Assembly (NCBI GenBank): GCA_043822885.1
Contig: JBDRBI010000131.1
Span: 1-46,529 of the forward strand
Length of the DNA stretch: 46,529 nt
Direction of reading: 5' to 3'
Source of the DNA: Aadella sp043822885
Lineage (GTDB): Bacteria; Omnitrophota; Gorgyraeia; Tantalellales; Tantalellaceae
Shown one piece after another: positions 29,759-37,898 of the stretch; position 1 is the first letter of the stretch; each line of letters starts with the position of its first letter. The notes under the pieces are model-generated. The model made no database searches. It was not told the DNA's origin and saw nothing but the letters and a program-made list of their open reading frames with translations. Position numbers and translations under genes: made by a program.

Positions 29759-31044
29759 TTATCTCCCTGATGAAAGATCCTGCATTCGTCAAAAACGCTT
29801 ACCCCCTTGATTATATTTACCGCTGCCTGGATCTGGCTGTCCCCTTCCCATTTGAATTTCTTCTCTTTCTTTTTTGGGTCTTCCTTATCCTCTTTCTCGA
29901 TCCGGTCAAAAACATCCGTTTCCGTCTCCTCCTTTTCAGATACGCTCTTCCTCTCCACTCTGACATCGGGTTCTATCCCCTTATCCATGAGATTTTTTCC
30001 GCTCGGAGTATAATATGCGGCGGTAGTAAGCCTGAGCGCGGAATCATCTTTAAGAGGAATAACCGTCTGCACTGATCCTTTTCCATAAGTAACTTCGCCT
30101 ATGACCAATCCCCGTTTGTTATCTTTTATCGCTCCTGCCAATATTTCCGCGGCGCTGGCAGACCCTCCGTCGGCTATAACGATTATCCCCATTCCCCTTG
30201 TTAAAGCTTCTTTTTTAGCTCGAAACTCTATCCTTTTCTCCGGGTTTCTTCCTTCCGTATAGACAATAAGCTCGCCCTTTTCCAGGAAATGTTCGGAAGT
30301 ATTAACGGCTGAATCTAAAAGGCCTCCGGGATTGTTCCTCAGATCCACTATTATACTTTTCGCGCCTTTCTCCTTTAATTCACTGATAGCCTTTTCCATA
30401 TCTTTGGCTGTTCTTTCCTGAAATTCAACAAGTCTTACATACCCGATATTTTCATCTATCATCTCTATTTCTTTCACGCTTTTTATTTTGATAATTCCCC
30501 TCTCTATCGTGAACGCTTTAACTTTGCCGTCTTCTTCCCGAATGACCGTAATGGTCACTTTTGTTCCGGGTTCACCTCTCAACTTTTTTATAGCTTCATC
30601 GATGGTTATACCCCTGGTTATTTCATCCTCGATCTTAACTATCATGTCTCCGGCCTTTATTCCGACTTTAAAAGCCGGTGTATCGTCTATCGGAGCTATG
30701 ACTTTCAGCACCCCATCCCGCATACCGATCTCCATCCCAAGCCCGCCGAATTGTCCTTTTGTCTCTTCTTGTATCTCCTTAAAAGTGTCCGGGTCCATGA
30801 ATTGGCTGTATCCGTCGAGAGTGCTTATCATTCCCTTGATAGCCCCGTATATCAGATCTTTCGGGTTGATCGGCTTAACATAATCCGCGCTGATCAAGGT
30901 AATAGAATCGGCAAAAAGCTGTATTTCCTTAAAAAGTTCTTTCCCGTCAAAGTCCATCTCGCTTACCGCGCTCACAGCCCAGACACCTGTTGTAATGACA
31001 GCGAAAATAAGAATTATTCCCAGTATGTTCTTTTTACTCTTCAT
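29755..31044 (-). CDS. ctpA: C-terminal processing peptidase (S41 family)
   Basis: Periplasmic serine protease of the CtpA/Prc family. 429 residues, with an uncleaved anchor or signal peptide (about 7-25), a PDZ domain (about 95-170, GGLGMEIGMRDG, AGDMIVKIED) and the S41 catalytic domain. That domain has DGGSASAAEILAGA for the nucleophilic serine and GEVTYGKGSVQ for the general-base lysine. A Lys/Glu-rich segment follows near 375-400, and a short C-terminal region. Ribosome site GGATGA. Palindromic element B lies immediately upstream and may hold the promoter region. Confidence 0.95.
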   Translation of the reverse strand: MKSKKNILGIILIFAVITTGVWAVSAVSEMDFDGKELFKEIQLFADSITLISADYVKPINPKDLIYGAIKGMISTLDGYSQFMDPDTFKEIQEETKGQFGGLGMEIGMRDGVLKVIAPIDDTPAFKVGIKAGDMIVKIEDEITRGITIDEAIKKLRGEPGTKVTITVIREEDGKVKAFTIERGIIKIKSVKEIEMIDENIGYVRLVEFQERTAKDMEKAISELKEKGAKSIIVDLRNNPGGLLDSAVNTSEHFLEKGELIVYTEGRNPEKRIEFRAKKEALTRGMGIIVIADGGSASAAEILAGAIKDNKRGLVIGEVTYGKGSVQTVIPLKDDSALRLTTAAYYTPSGKNLMDKGIEPDVRVERKSVSEKEETETDVFDRIEKEDKEDPKKKEKKFKWEGDSQIQAAVNIIKGVSVFDECRIFHQGDK

Positions 31045-31089
31045 AATTTCATCCTTTTTGTATACTAGACAAATGATTTTTAGCCAAAT

Positions 31090-31276
31090 GGCGGAAGGGA
31101 ATATTTCCGCTTGTGCGCAATTTCTTAACGCATTTTTTCAAACTTTTTAGGGTGTTAAATGAACTCGCCCTCACTCGTTTTTATCGGTGTTCGGGCTCAA
31201 ACAGCATTTAACAATATTCCCTAAAAAGTTGTAAAAAATGCTAAAATTGCGATGCGCTCCAATGTCCCCTTCCGCC
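31090..31276 (+). repeat. Long palindromic element, copy B
   Basis: A 187-bp palindrome. The ends GGCGGAAGGGA (31090-31100) and TCCCCTTCCGCC (31265-31276) pair. Then GCAATTT, loop CTTAAC, GCATTTTTT pairs with AAAAAATGC, TA, AAATTGC, and AACTTTTTAGGG (31141-31152) pairs perfectly with 31219-31230. GTTAAATG pairs with CATTTAAC, and the centre is GAACTCGCCC/TCGGGCTCAAACAG. It fills most of the gap between gatB and ctpA; 31277-31320 holds nothing further. Confidence 0.92.
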
Positions 31277-31320
31277 CTCCACCCTTTAATAAGAATTACC
31301 TTTACAATACTAAATTCATT

Positions 31321-32760
31321 TTATTTTTCCATTTTTTTGAGAAGCATTTCTCTCGCAATTTTGGGGTTCGCCTTTCCCTTTGTCTTTTTCATCACCTGTC
31401 CGACCATAAAACTTAAAGCGTTGATCTTTCCTTTTTTATAATCTTCTACCGATCTTTCGTTCTCGGAAAGAACACTGTCTACAACTTCATCCAGAACACT
31501 TTCGTCGGATACCTGCTCTAACCCCTTTTCTTTAACGATCTCCCCGGGATCTTTCCCTTTGTCTATATGTTCTCCCAGCACTTCCTTTGCCGCAAGACCG
31601 CTTACCACGCCTTCTTTGGCCATTTTAATGATTATCGCGAGATTCTTTGGCGACAATCCCAGCTGATCGATCTTTTTTCCACGCTCTTTCGCGTGCATCA
31701 TAACTTCTGTTTTTATCCAATTGCACACATCATTCGGGATATTATGTTCTTCAACTGTCTTTTCAAAAAAATCCGCTATTCTTTTTTCCGAGATCAAAAA
31801 TTCCGTGTCATTATCGCTGAGCTTGAACGTGTCTTTTAACCGCTTTGTTCTTTCAGACGGGTCTTCCGGCATAGATCTTTTTATTTCCTCTATCAATCCC
31901 TTTTCGATCTCAAAAGGAACAAGATCAGGTTCGGAAAAATATCTGTAATCATGCGCCTCTTCTTTAATCCTCATCGATTCTGTAACGCTTCTTTCTTCGT
32001 TCCAAAGCCTGGTTTCCTGCACGATCTTTTTGCCTGATCCTAATATCTCCTCCTGCCTATCCTCTTCAAAAATAAGAGCGTCTCTTACCGCCTTGAAAGA
32101 ATTAAGGTTCTTTATCTCTACCTTAGTTCCCAATTTTTTTTCACCTTTTTTTCTGAGAGAAAGGTTCGCATCGCATCTCAGGCTTCCCTCTTCCATATTG
32201 CAATCGGACACATCAAGATACGCTATGACTCTTTTTATCATAACCAAATAATTGTAGGCTTCTTCGCTGGAAGTCATCTCAGGCTCTGAGACTATCTCAA
32301 GAAGAGGTGTGCCGGTACGGTTTAGATCCACATAACTAAAGGCTTTCACCGGATCATGTAAAAGTTTTCCAGCGTCTTCTTCCATATGCACCCGTGTTAT
32401 ACCGATAGTTTTCTCCTGATCATTCATTTTAATTGATATTTTACCGTCATAGGCTATAGGCATGTCATACTGACTGATCTGATAATTTTTAGGAAGATCG
32501 GGATAATAATAGTTCTTTCGGTCAAATTTTACGGTCTTCTGTATATCGCAATCCAGGGCTAATGCGACCTTGATCGCTCTTTTGAACACTTCTTCATTAA
32601 GCACGGGAAGTACCCCCGGAAGCCCCAGACACACAGGACAGACCTGTGTATTAGGTTCCTGTCCGAAAACCGTGGAACAGCCGCAGAATATCTTCGTCCG
32701 GGTGGACAACTGTACATGGACTTCCAGTCCGATCACGGTCTCATACTTATTCTCCGGCAT
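31321..32760 (-). CDS. gatB: Asp-tRNA(Asn)/Glu-tRNA(Gln) amidotransferase subunit B
   Basis: Kinase/transferase subunit that activates mischarged Glu-tRNA(Gln) or Asp-tRNA(Asn) for amidation. It has 479 residues. Zinc-site cysteines lie in FCGCSTVFG and CPVCLG, signature GLEVHVQLSTRTKIF is at the N-terminus, DLNRTGTPLLEIVSEP is in the middle, and the YqeY-like tail domain closes the protein (VGQVMKKTKGKANP). I chose the ATG at 32760 over an upstream frame because GGAGA lies 7 nt before it and homology begins there. It overlaps gatA by 14 bp. Confidence 0.97.
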   Translation of the reverse strand: MPENKYETVIGLEVHVQLSTRTKIFCGCSTVFGQEPNTQVCPVCLGLPGVLPVLNEEVFKRAIKVALALDCDIQKTVKFDRKNYYYPDLPKNYQISQYDMPIAYDGKISIKMNDQEKTIGITRVHMEEDAGKLLHDPVKAFSYVDLNRTGTPLLEIVSEPEMTSSEEAYNYLVMIKRVIAYLDVSDCNMEEGSLRCDANLSLRKKGEKKLGTKVEIKNLNSFKAVRDALIFEEDRQEEILGSGKKIVQETRLWNEERSVTESMRIKEEAHDYRYFSEPDLVPFEIEKGLIEEIKRSMPEDPSERTKRLKDTFKLSDNDTEFLISEKRIADFFEKTVEEHNIPNDVCNWIKTEVMMHAKERGKKIDQLGLSPKNLAIIIKMAKEGVVSGLAAKEVLGEHIDKGKDPGEIVKEKGLEQVSDESVLDEVVDSVLSENERSVEDYKKGKINALSFMVGQVMKKTKGKANPKIAREMLLKKMEK

Positions 32761-34207
32761 TGAATCTCTCCGATAATTTGTGGTGTTCCGTATTTTGCTC
32801 AAACGCGTGAGCGGCTCTCATGAGAACCTCTTCAGCGAAGGGCTCCGCCATAAGCTGAAGACCTACAGGCATTCCGTCTTTTCCCGGACCGCAAGGCACG
32901 GATATCGCGGGCAGACCGGCAAGATTTGCCGGTATAGTGCATATATCCGACAGATACATTTTAAGCGGGTCATCCATCTTTTCTCCGATCTTGAACGCGG
33001 TCGTCGGAGATGTCGGAGTTAGCAGACAATCACATTCCTTGAAAGCTTCTCTGAAATCTTCGGATATTTTTGTTCGCACTTTTTGGGCCTTTAAATAATA
33101 AGCTTCATAATACCCGCTGCTTAGAACATATGTACCCAATAAAATGCGCCGTTTTGCTTCTTGTCCGAAGCCTTCATTCCTGGTAGATGTGTACATGTCG
33201 ATTATGCTCTTTTCTCCTTTACCACGGTGCCCGTAATGAACTCCGTCATATCGCGCAAGATTAGAACTGGCCTCGGCCGGACCGATAATATAGTAGCAGC
33301 TAACGGCGTATTTTGTATGGGGCAGAGAGACCTCCGTTATCCGGGCTCCCAGTTTTCTAAAAACCTCAACAGCCTCTTCGATCCTCTGACGCACGTCTTC
33401 ATTGATGCCCATTGTGAAATATTCTTTAGGCAGACCGATCCTGAGTCCCTTTATGTCCCCGGTTAAACTTTCCGTATATCTTGGAACTTCTTTTTTAACG
33501 GAGGTGGAATCGTTTATGTCATGTCCGGAGATCACTTCTAATATCGCGGCGCAATCGGCGACATTACGCGTTATCGGCCCTATCTGATCTAAGCTGGAAG
33601 CAAAAGCGACAAGACCATATCTTGACACTCTCCCGTATGTAGGCTTAAATCCCACCACCCCGCACATAGAGGCCGGCTGCCGTATAGATCCGCCTGTATC
33701 AGACCCAAGAGAAGCTATAACTTCGCCGGCGGCTACAGCCGCTGCCGGCCCTCCGCTGGATCCACCGGGAATACGTGAAGTATCCCACGGATTTTTAGTA
33801 GGTCCGAAAAAAGACGTTTCACAGGAAGACCCGAAAGCAAACTCATCCATATTGAGCCCCGGAAACAGTACGGCTCCTTCGTTCCTCAGCTTATCTATAA
33901 CTGTCGCATTGTACGGAGGTTTAAAGTTTTCCAACATACGTGAACCGCAAGCCGTAATAGTGCCCTTTATGCATATATTGTCTTTTACCCCTATCGGCAC
34001 TCCGCTTAAGGCAAGATCACGTTTAAAGGCCTCGATGGGACCGGCGGAAGAAACTATATCATCGCTATTTATTCGTATAAACGCGTTTATGCCTTTATCA
34101 ATACGGGCGGCGCGTTCTGCCAGTTGACGGATAATATCTAAAGGCGTTTCCCCGCTTTCCGCGGCCCATTTTTTAAAGTTTTCTATGCTTGATATATAGT
34201 GTCCCAT
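32747..34207 (-). CDS. gatA: Asp-tRNA(Asn)/Glu-tRNA(Gln) amidotransferase subunit A
   Basis: Amidase subunit that releases ammonia from glutamine for transfer to the tRNA. 486 residues with the amidase signature: Lys in VPIGVKDNI, the cis-Ser and nucleophile region GGSSGGPAAAVAAGE and GSDTGGSIRQPAS. Length is normal. The ATG lies 2 bp after the gatC stop. The genes gatC-gatA-gatB are in their common order, and the presence of the complex implies that Gln and/or Asn tRNAs are charged indirectly. Confidence 0.97.
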   Translation of the reverse strand: MGHYISSIENFKKWAAESGETPLDIIRQLAERAARIDKGINAFIRINSDDIVSSAGPIEAFKRDLALSGVPIGVKDNICIKGTITACGSRMLENFKPPYNATVIDKLRNEGAVLFPGLNMDEFAFGSSCETSFFGPTKNPWDTSRIPGGSSGGPAAAVAAGEVIASLGSDTGGSIRQPASMCGVVGFKPTYGRVSRYGLVAFASSLDQIGPITRNVADCAAILEVISGHDINDSTSVKKEVPRYTESLTGDIKGLRIGLPKEYFTMGINEDVRQRIEEAVEVFRKLGARITEVSLPHTKYAVSCYYIIGPAEASSNLARYDGVHYGHRGKGEKSIIDMYTSTRNEGFGQEAKRRILLGTYVLSSGYYEAYYLKAQKVRTKISEDFREAFKECDCLLTPTSPTTAFKIGEKMDDPLKMYLSDICTIPANLAGLPAISVPCGPGKDGMPVGLQLMAEPFAEEVLMRAAHAFEQNTEHHKLSERFNAGE

Positions 34208-34209
34208 TA

Positions 34210-34518
34210 TTAAATGACCCTAGGTACTGTAAATAGATCCTTTTCTCGTGACGGGGCGTTTTTAAGAGCATCTTCCGTAGAAATTGATCCTTTAGGAACA
34301 TCTTCTCGGAAAACATTCTTCATTGCCGAAAGAACGTGCGTGGTAGGGAGAGTATTTTTTGTATCAACTTCATTCAACTTGTCTATATAGCCTAATATCT
34401 CGGAAAGCTGACTACAAAACTCGGATAGTTCTTTTTCCTGAAGAGACAAACGGGAAAGGCCGGCAATATACCTCGCAACGTCTTCCGTAACAACATTTTT
34501 TTTTGTAAGGTTTTCCAT
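34210..34518 (-). CDS. gatC: Asp-tRNA(Asn)/Glu-tRNA(Gln) amidotransferase subunit C
   Basis: Small stabilising subunit that wraps GatA and GatB. 102 residues, normal for the family. It shows the helical N-terminus VARYIAGLSRLSLQEKELSE, the QLSEILGYIDKLNEVDT signature, and the C-terminal FTVPRVI strand that contacts GatA. First gene of gatCAB. AAGG lies 10 nt before the ATG, and TTGACT about 35-40 bp upstream could be part of a promoter, but the -10 is unclear. Confidence 0.95.
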   Translation of the reverse strand: MENLTKKNVVTEDVARYIAGLSRLSLQEKELSEFCSQLSEILGYIDKLNEVDTKNTLPTTHVLSAMKNVFREDVPKGSISTEDALKNAPSREKDLFTVPRVI

Positions 34519-34561
34519 ACCGGAATTACCTTATCATAATAATATTATAAAGTCAATCCAG

Positions 34562-35003
34562 ACAGATCTAAGATCGAAGGCCGCAGACCATAGACTATAG
34601 ACACTTGAGAATAAAAGTTAGAGGCGAGAAGATAGAAGCGAGATAAAAGTCACCAGTCACCTAGTCACCAAGTCACCAGTTGACAGGGCACCAGGTAATA
34701 GAAGATAAAGGCGAGAAATTAGACATTGACTATAGACTATAGACCATTGAACATAGACAGAGATTGACTGATGCGGGAATAAGAGTCATAGAGTCAGGTT
34801 GGACCGATGCGGGAGTCGAGTCAAAGAGTCAGTGGCAAAATGTTGACTCTAGAGAGCGAAGCGAACGATGACTCTAATGAGCGAAGCGAATGATGACTTT
34901 ATGACTCTCTCTATCCTCTAACTTATGTATGCAGACTGGTGACTAGGTGACTGGTGACCTGGTGACTCTTTATTCCTTCTACCTTCTCATTTCTCGTTTC
35001 TAT
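34562..35003. repeat. Large word array between rsmA and gatC
   Basis: About 440 bp without a gene. The left half has CATAGACTATAGACAC, GTTAGAGGCGAGAAGATAG and GTCACCAGTCACCTAGTC. Cores lie at 34762-34777 (GATTGACTGATGCGGG) and 34799-34813 (TTGGACCGATGCGGG). The middle has GAGTCATAGAGTC and the pair AGAGCGAAGCGAACGATGAC/ATGAGCGAAGCGAATGATGAC. The right half has GGTGACTAGGTGACTGGTG and CTTCTACCTTCTCATTTC, complementary to the left half. The right edge encodes the last residues of RsmA. The 34519-34561 remainder is the gatC leader. Confidence 0.85.
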
Positions 35004-35838
35004 GAAAAAAAACTTCGTCCGCCAGGCGCGCGTAATCCGAAAGCGCTATGTCTTCCGCGCGAAGAGACGGCGACATATCGCATCTGTTGAACAATGTCTC
35101 CCAAATGTTTTTATCTATCCCTAAAAAACTCACGTCGGAGAGCGGGTTTACCGCCTTTTTCCTTCTCTGAGAAAACGCCTTCCGGATTATACTGAACATG
35201 AGGTCTTCATCCCGGACTTTTACGCTCGGTTCATCCAAAATTTCGAGTTTCAAAAGCGCCGAAGAAACTTTTGGGCTCGGGTAAAAAGAATTATTCTTTA
35301 TTCTGAAAAGTTTATCAGGTTTTGTAAAATATCTCACAAAACAGCTTAAAGAGCCGTATGTTTTAGATCCGGGTGAGGCTATGATCCTGTCGACCACTTC
35401 TTCCTGCATGACAATATAGGCGCTTTTTATAAGCTTTTTATTTTCGATTATGCGTTCTACGAGAGGTGTTGAGATATAATAAGGTATATTTCCGAAAAGG
35501 ATGGAAGTTTTCCCTTTCGGCATAGATCCTTTTATATCAAACTCGAGTATGTCTCCCGTAACAAGTTTTATGTTTTCCTCCTCAAAGAAAGGTCTCATTA
35601 TGCGGCAGATCAAAGCATCTTTCTCGACAGCCACGATCTCTCTGCATCTTTTAGCCAGCTCAAAAGTCATTACCCCGAAACCCGGACCGACCTCAAGAAG
35701 AAACTCATCTCCGTTAAGATGCAATTCCGATAATATTTTATTGCGGATATTTTTGTCTATAAGAAAGTTTTGTCCTAGGCGTTTATTGGGGCGGAAATCA
35801 TTTTTTCCCCAGATAACTTTCAGATCTTTCAGATCCAT
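34987..35838 (-). CDS. rsmA: 16S rRNA (adenine1518/1519-N6)-dimethyltransferase
   Basis: Dimethylates two adjacent adenines of helix 45 during small-subunit assembly; loss gives kasugamycin resistance. 283 residues. Motifs are RLGQNFLIDKNI at the N-terminus, the SAM site EVGPGFGVMTFELAK, the catalytic FGNIPYYIS, and the C-terminal helical domain with AFSQRRKKAVNPL. The last residues (HRNEK, TGA) come from a repeat word. It overlaps pdxA by 10 bp, giving surA-pdxA-rsmA as in enterobacteria. Confidence 0.96.
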   Translation of the reverse strand: MDLKDLKVIWGKNDFRPNKRLGQNFLIDKNIRNKILSELHLNGDEFLLEVGPGFGVMTFELAKRCREIVAVEKDALICRIMRPFFEEENIKLVTGDILEFDIKGSMPKGKTSILFGNIPYYISTPLVERIIENKKLIKSAYIVMQEEVVDRIIASPGSKTYGSLSCFVRYFTKPDKLFRIKNNSFYPSPKVSSALLKLEILDEPSVKVRDEDLMFSIIRKAFSQRRKKAVNPLSDVSFLGIDKNIWETLFNRCDMSPSLRAEDIALSDYARLADEVFFHRNEK

Positions 35839-36848
35839 GACCGTACCGCCAATTTTATAGCTTCTTTCATGGATTCCGGACTGGCTATACCTTTTCCGGC
35901 TATATCAAATGCGGTCCCATGATCGGGAGAGGTCCTTATATGGTCAAGCCCTAGAGTTATATTGACGCCCGAATCAAAATCTATTGTTTTGAACGGACCC
36001 AAACCCTGGTCATGATACATACAGATGATTATTTCCGTCTCTCCTTTTAAAGCGCGGTTAAAAACCACATCAGCGGATATCGGACCTTCGATATGAGGAT
36101 ATATTTTTTTAGAGTTTTTTATCGCGGGTTCTATGACAAGCTTTTCCTCTGTCCCGATTTTCCCGCCTTCTCCGCAATGCGGATTAAGAGCGGTCACGGC
36201 AATGCGGGGGTGTTCTTTCTCGCTTAAAAGAGCCCGTTTTTCTATGACCTGTTTTAATGTTTTTTCTATTTTTTCCTGCGTCAAAGATAAAGCGACCTCG
36301 CTTATAGGTATATGCCGTGTCACAGGGACAACACAAAGGTTCTTCCCTTTCATTACCATAGTAACAAAATCCGATGAATACGCTCTTTGCAGATATTCGG
36401 TATGGCCTATGAATCCTTTTTCGATGTCCGCTATTCTCTCTTTGCTTAAAGGCGCTGTAACCAGGGTTTTCGGATAATTGTTACACGGATCCGTCATAAT
36501 ATCAGCGGCAAACTTTAAACAATCTAAGGCTTTCTGCGCTCCCTCTCGTGTAGGAACCCCGGGGGATGTTTCAAGAAGAGGCGGTGTCGGATCCAGGAGA
36601 TCAATGACATTGGCTCCGGTATTCTCGCCTATTTTTCCGCTATAAATATCGATCTTCCGGATATCGATATTTTCTCCGACATAAGACGCTGCCTGCCTAA
36701 AAATACCTTCGTCACCTATGACAACAAAAATGGCAAGCCCTCTTACCTGAGAGCTTGCCATTGATCTTATTATTATCTCCGGACCTATGCCGGAGGGATC
36801 CCCCATGGTAATAAAAACACAGGGTTTATTTATACTCGATATATGCAT
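35829..36848 (-). CDS. pdxA: 4-hydroxythreonine-4-phosphate dehydrogenase
   Basis: Oxidises 4-phosphohydroxy-L-threonine in the DXP-dependent route to pyridoxal phosphate. About 339 residues. Family motifs: ITMGDPSGIGPEI at the start, VTAPLSKERI and GHTEYLQ, ALNPHCGEGG, and MYHDQGLGPFK with metal-binding His. I chose the ATG at 36848, where homology begins, giving a 23-bp overlap with the surA-like gene; an upstream TTG frame is unlikely. The ribosome site is poor, so translation may depend on coupling to the upstream gene. Confidence 0.95.
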   Translation of the reverse strand: MHISSINKPCVFITMGDPSGIGPEIIIRSMASSQVRGLAIFVVIGDEGIFRQAASYVGENIDIRKIDIYSGKIGENTGANVIDLLDPTPPLLETSPGVPTREGAQKALDCLKFAADIMTDPCNNYPKTLVTAPLSKERIADIEKGFIGHTEYLQRAYSSDFVTMVMKGKNLCVVPVTRHIPISEVALSLTQEKIEKTLKQVIEKRALLSEKEHPRIAVTALNPHCGEGGKIGTEEKLVIEPAIKNSKKIYPHIEGPISADVVFNRALKGETEIIICMYHDQGLGPFKTIDFDSGVNITLGLDHIRTSPDHGTAFDIAGKGIASPESMKEAIKLAVRSWI

Positions 36849-37875
36849 CCTGTTTTTTTTCCGTGAACCACTTCGCGAGATCCGTAGCAAATTTTCTCAT
36901 ATAAAGCTGTTCTCTGAGATAATCGCTTACTTCACTGAATTCCAAAGGTTTTTCTCCCTGTATGTCTTCTACCAGGAATATGTGATACCCTATCGGAGTC
37001 TCGACTATATTGGATACTTCACCTTTTTTTAAGCTAAATACCACTTTATCTATTTCTTCCAGGACCTGCCCGGGAACTACATATCCCATATCCCCGCCTT
37101 TTTTAGCAAAAGGTCCTTCGGAATATTTTGCCGCGATAGCCGCAAAATCTCCGCCTTGTTTGAGTTCCGCCTGTATCTCTTCAATCGATTTATTCATAAC
37201 GCTTCTATTCAGAACTCCCGCGACAAAATCATCATTCATCTTGGATGCTACACTGGTTTTAAGATTATCTTCCTGCAGATCGCCCGCAGTTTGTACTCCG
37301 GCCTTTTTTCTGACCATTATTCCTCTGACCTTTACCTTGGAGGGAGAGATAAGCTTATCAACATTCTTATCATAAAGTTCTTTGACCTCCAAAGGCGGGA
37401 TGACGATTCTAGCGGATATTTCTTTTTCTATAAGTTTCTGCGCCAAGATCTGATCTTTGATCTCCTTTTCCAGTTCGCTTAAATTGGTCCCTTTATCGCT
37501 AAGACTCTGCAGAAACTCTGCTTCATTCCTGTAATAGGACCTTAACGTCCCTATACGTCTTTTTACTTCCACCTCATTTATTTCCAGCTTTTGTTTTTTC
37601 GCCAAACTTACCGCCAATTTTGTCTTGACCAGCTCGTCTAAGATCCCCTGCTCCGCTTCTTCTATCTTTTGTTCCATTTCATCCCCGGAGTACCTGGCTT
37701 CAATTTTTTGTTTGACGGGAAAAACAGCTCTGTCGAATTCGCGCTGTGTTATAACTTCATCATTTACCACGACCATCACTTTGTCCACTACCGCTGCATC
37801 CGCCGCGACCGCGCCTGCCAGGAAAAGGGCCACAAGTGATATCGCCATACAAAAAGATCTTTTGGAGTTCCTCAT
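36826..37875 (-). CDS. SurA-like periplasmic peptidyl-prolyl isomerase
   Basis: 349 residues with a cleavable signal peptide ending near AGAVAADAA, an N-terminal SurA-N chaperone domain (VVVNDEVITQREFDRAV) and one parvulin domain. The parvulin domain spans about 195-320 (KVRGIMVRKK, FAAIAAKYSEGP, GGDMGYVVPGQV, ETPIGYHIFLVED). A 40-residue insertion in the parvulin domain (about 210-250) separates its first strand from the rest. It probably assists outer-membrane protein folding. Ribosome site AGGAGG, 6 nt before the ATG at 37875. It lies between a second PpiC protein and pdxA, matching the surA-pdxA-rsmA order. Confidence 0.92.
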   Translation of the reverse strand: MRNSKRSFCMAISLVALFLAGAVAADAAVVDKVMVVVNDEVITQREFDRAVFPVKQKIEARYSGDEMEQKIEEAEQGILDELVKTKLAVSLAKKQKLEINEVEVKRRIGTLRSYYRNEAEFLQSLSDKGTNLSELEKEIKDQILAQKLIEKEISARIVIPPLEVKELYDKNVDKLISPSKVKVRGIMVRKKAGVQTAGDLQEDNLKTSVASKMNDDFVAGVLNRSVMNKSIEEIQAELKQGGDFAAIAAKYSEGPFAKKGGDMGYVVPGQVLEEIDKVVFSLKKGEVSNIVETPIGYHIFLVEDIQGEKPLEFSEVSDYLREQLYMRKFATDLAKWFTEKKQDAYIEYK

Positions 37876-37898
37876 CACATACCTCCTTTTTGCTTTGC

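Noticed and set aside
31045..31320. A transposase gene linked to the palindromic elements
   Set aside because: None of the copies or their flanks contains a reading frame with transposase motifs; any mobilising enzyme must lie elsewhere.
31321..32802. A 14-residue longer gatB
   Set aside because: The extension lies in gatA; the ATG at 32760 has GGAGA at the right distance and matches the family start.
34562..35003. CRISPR array
   Set aside because: The words repeat, but there are no equal-length unique spacers, no constant full repeat and no cas genes.
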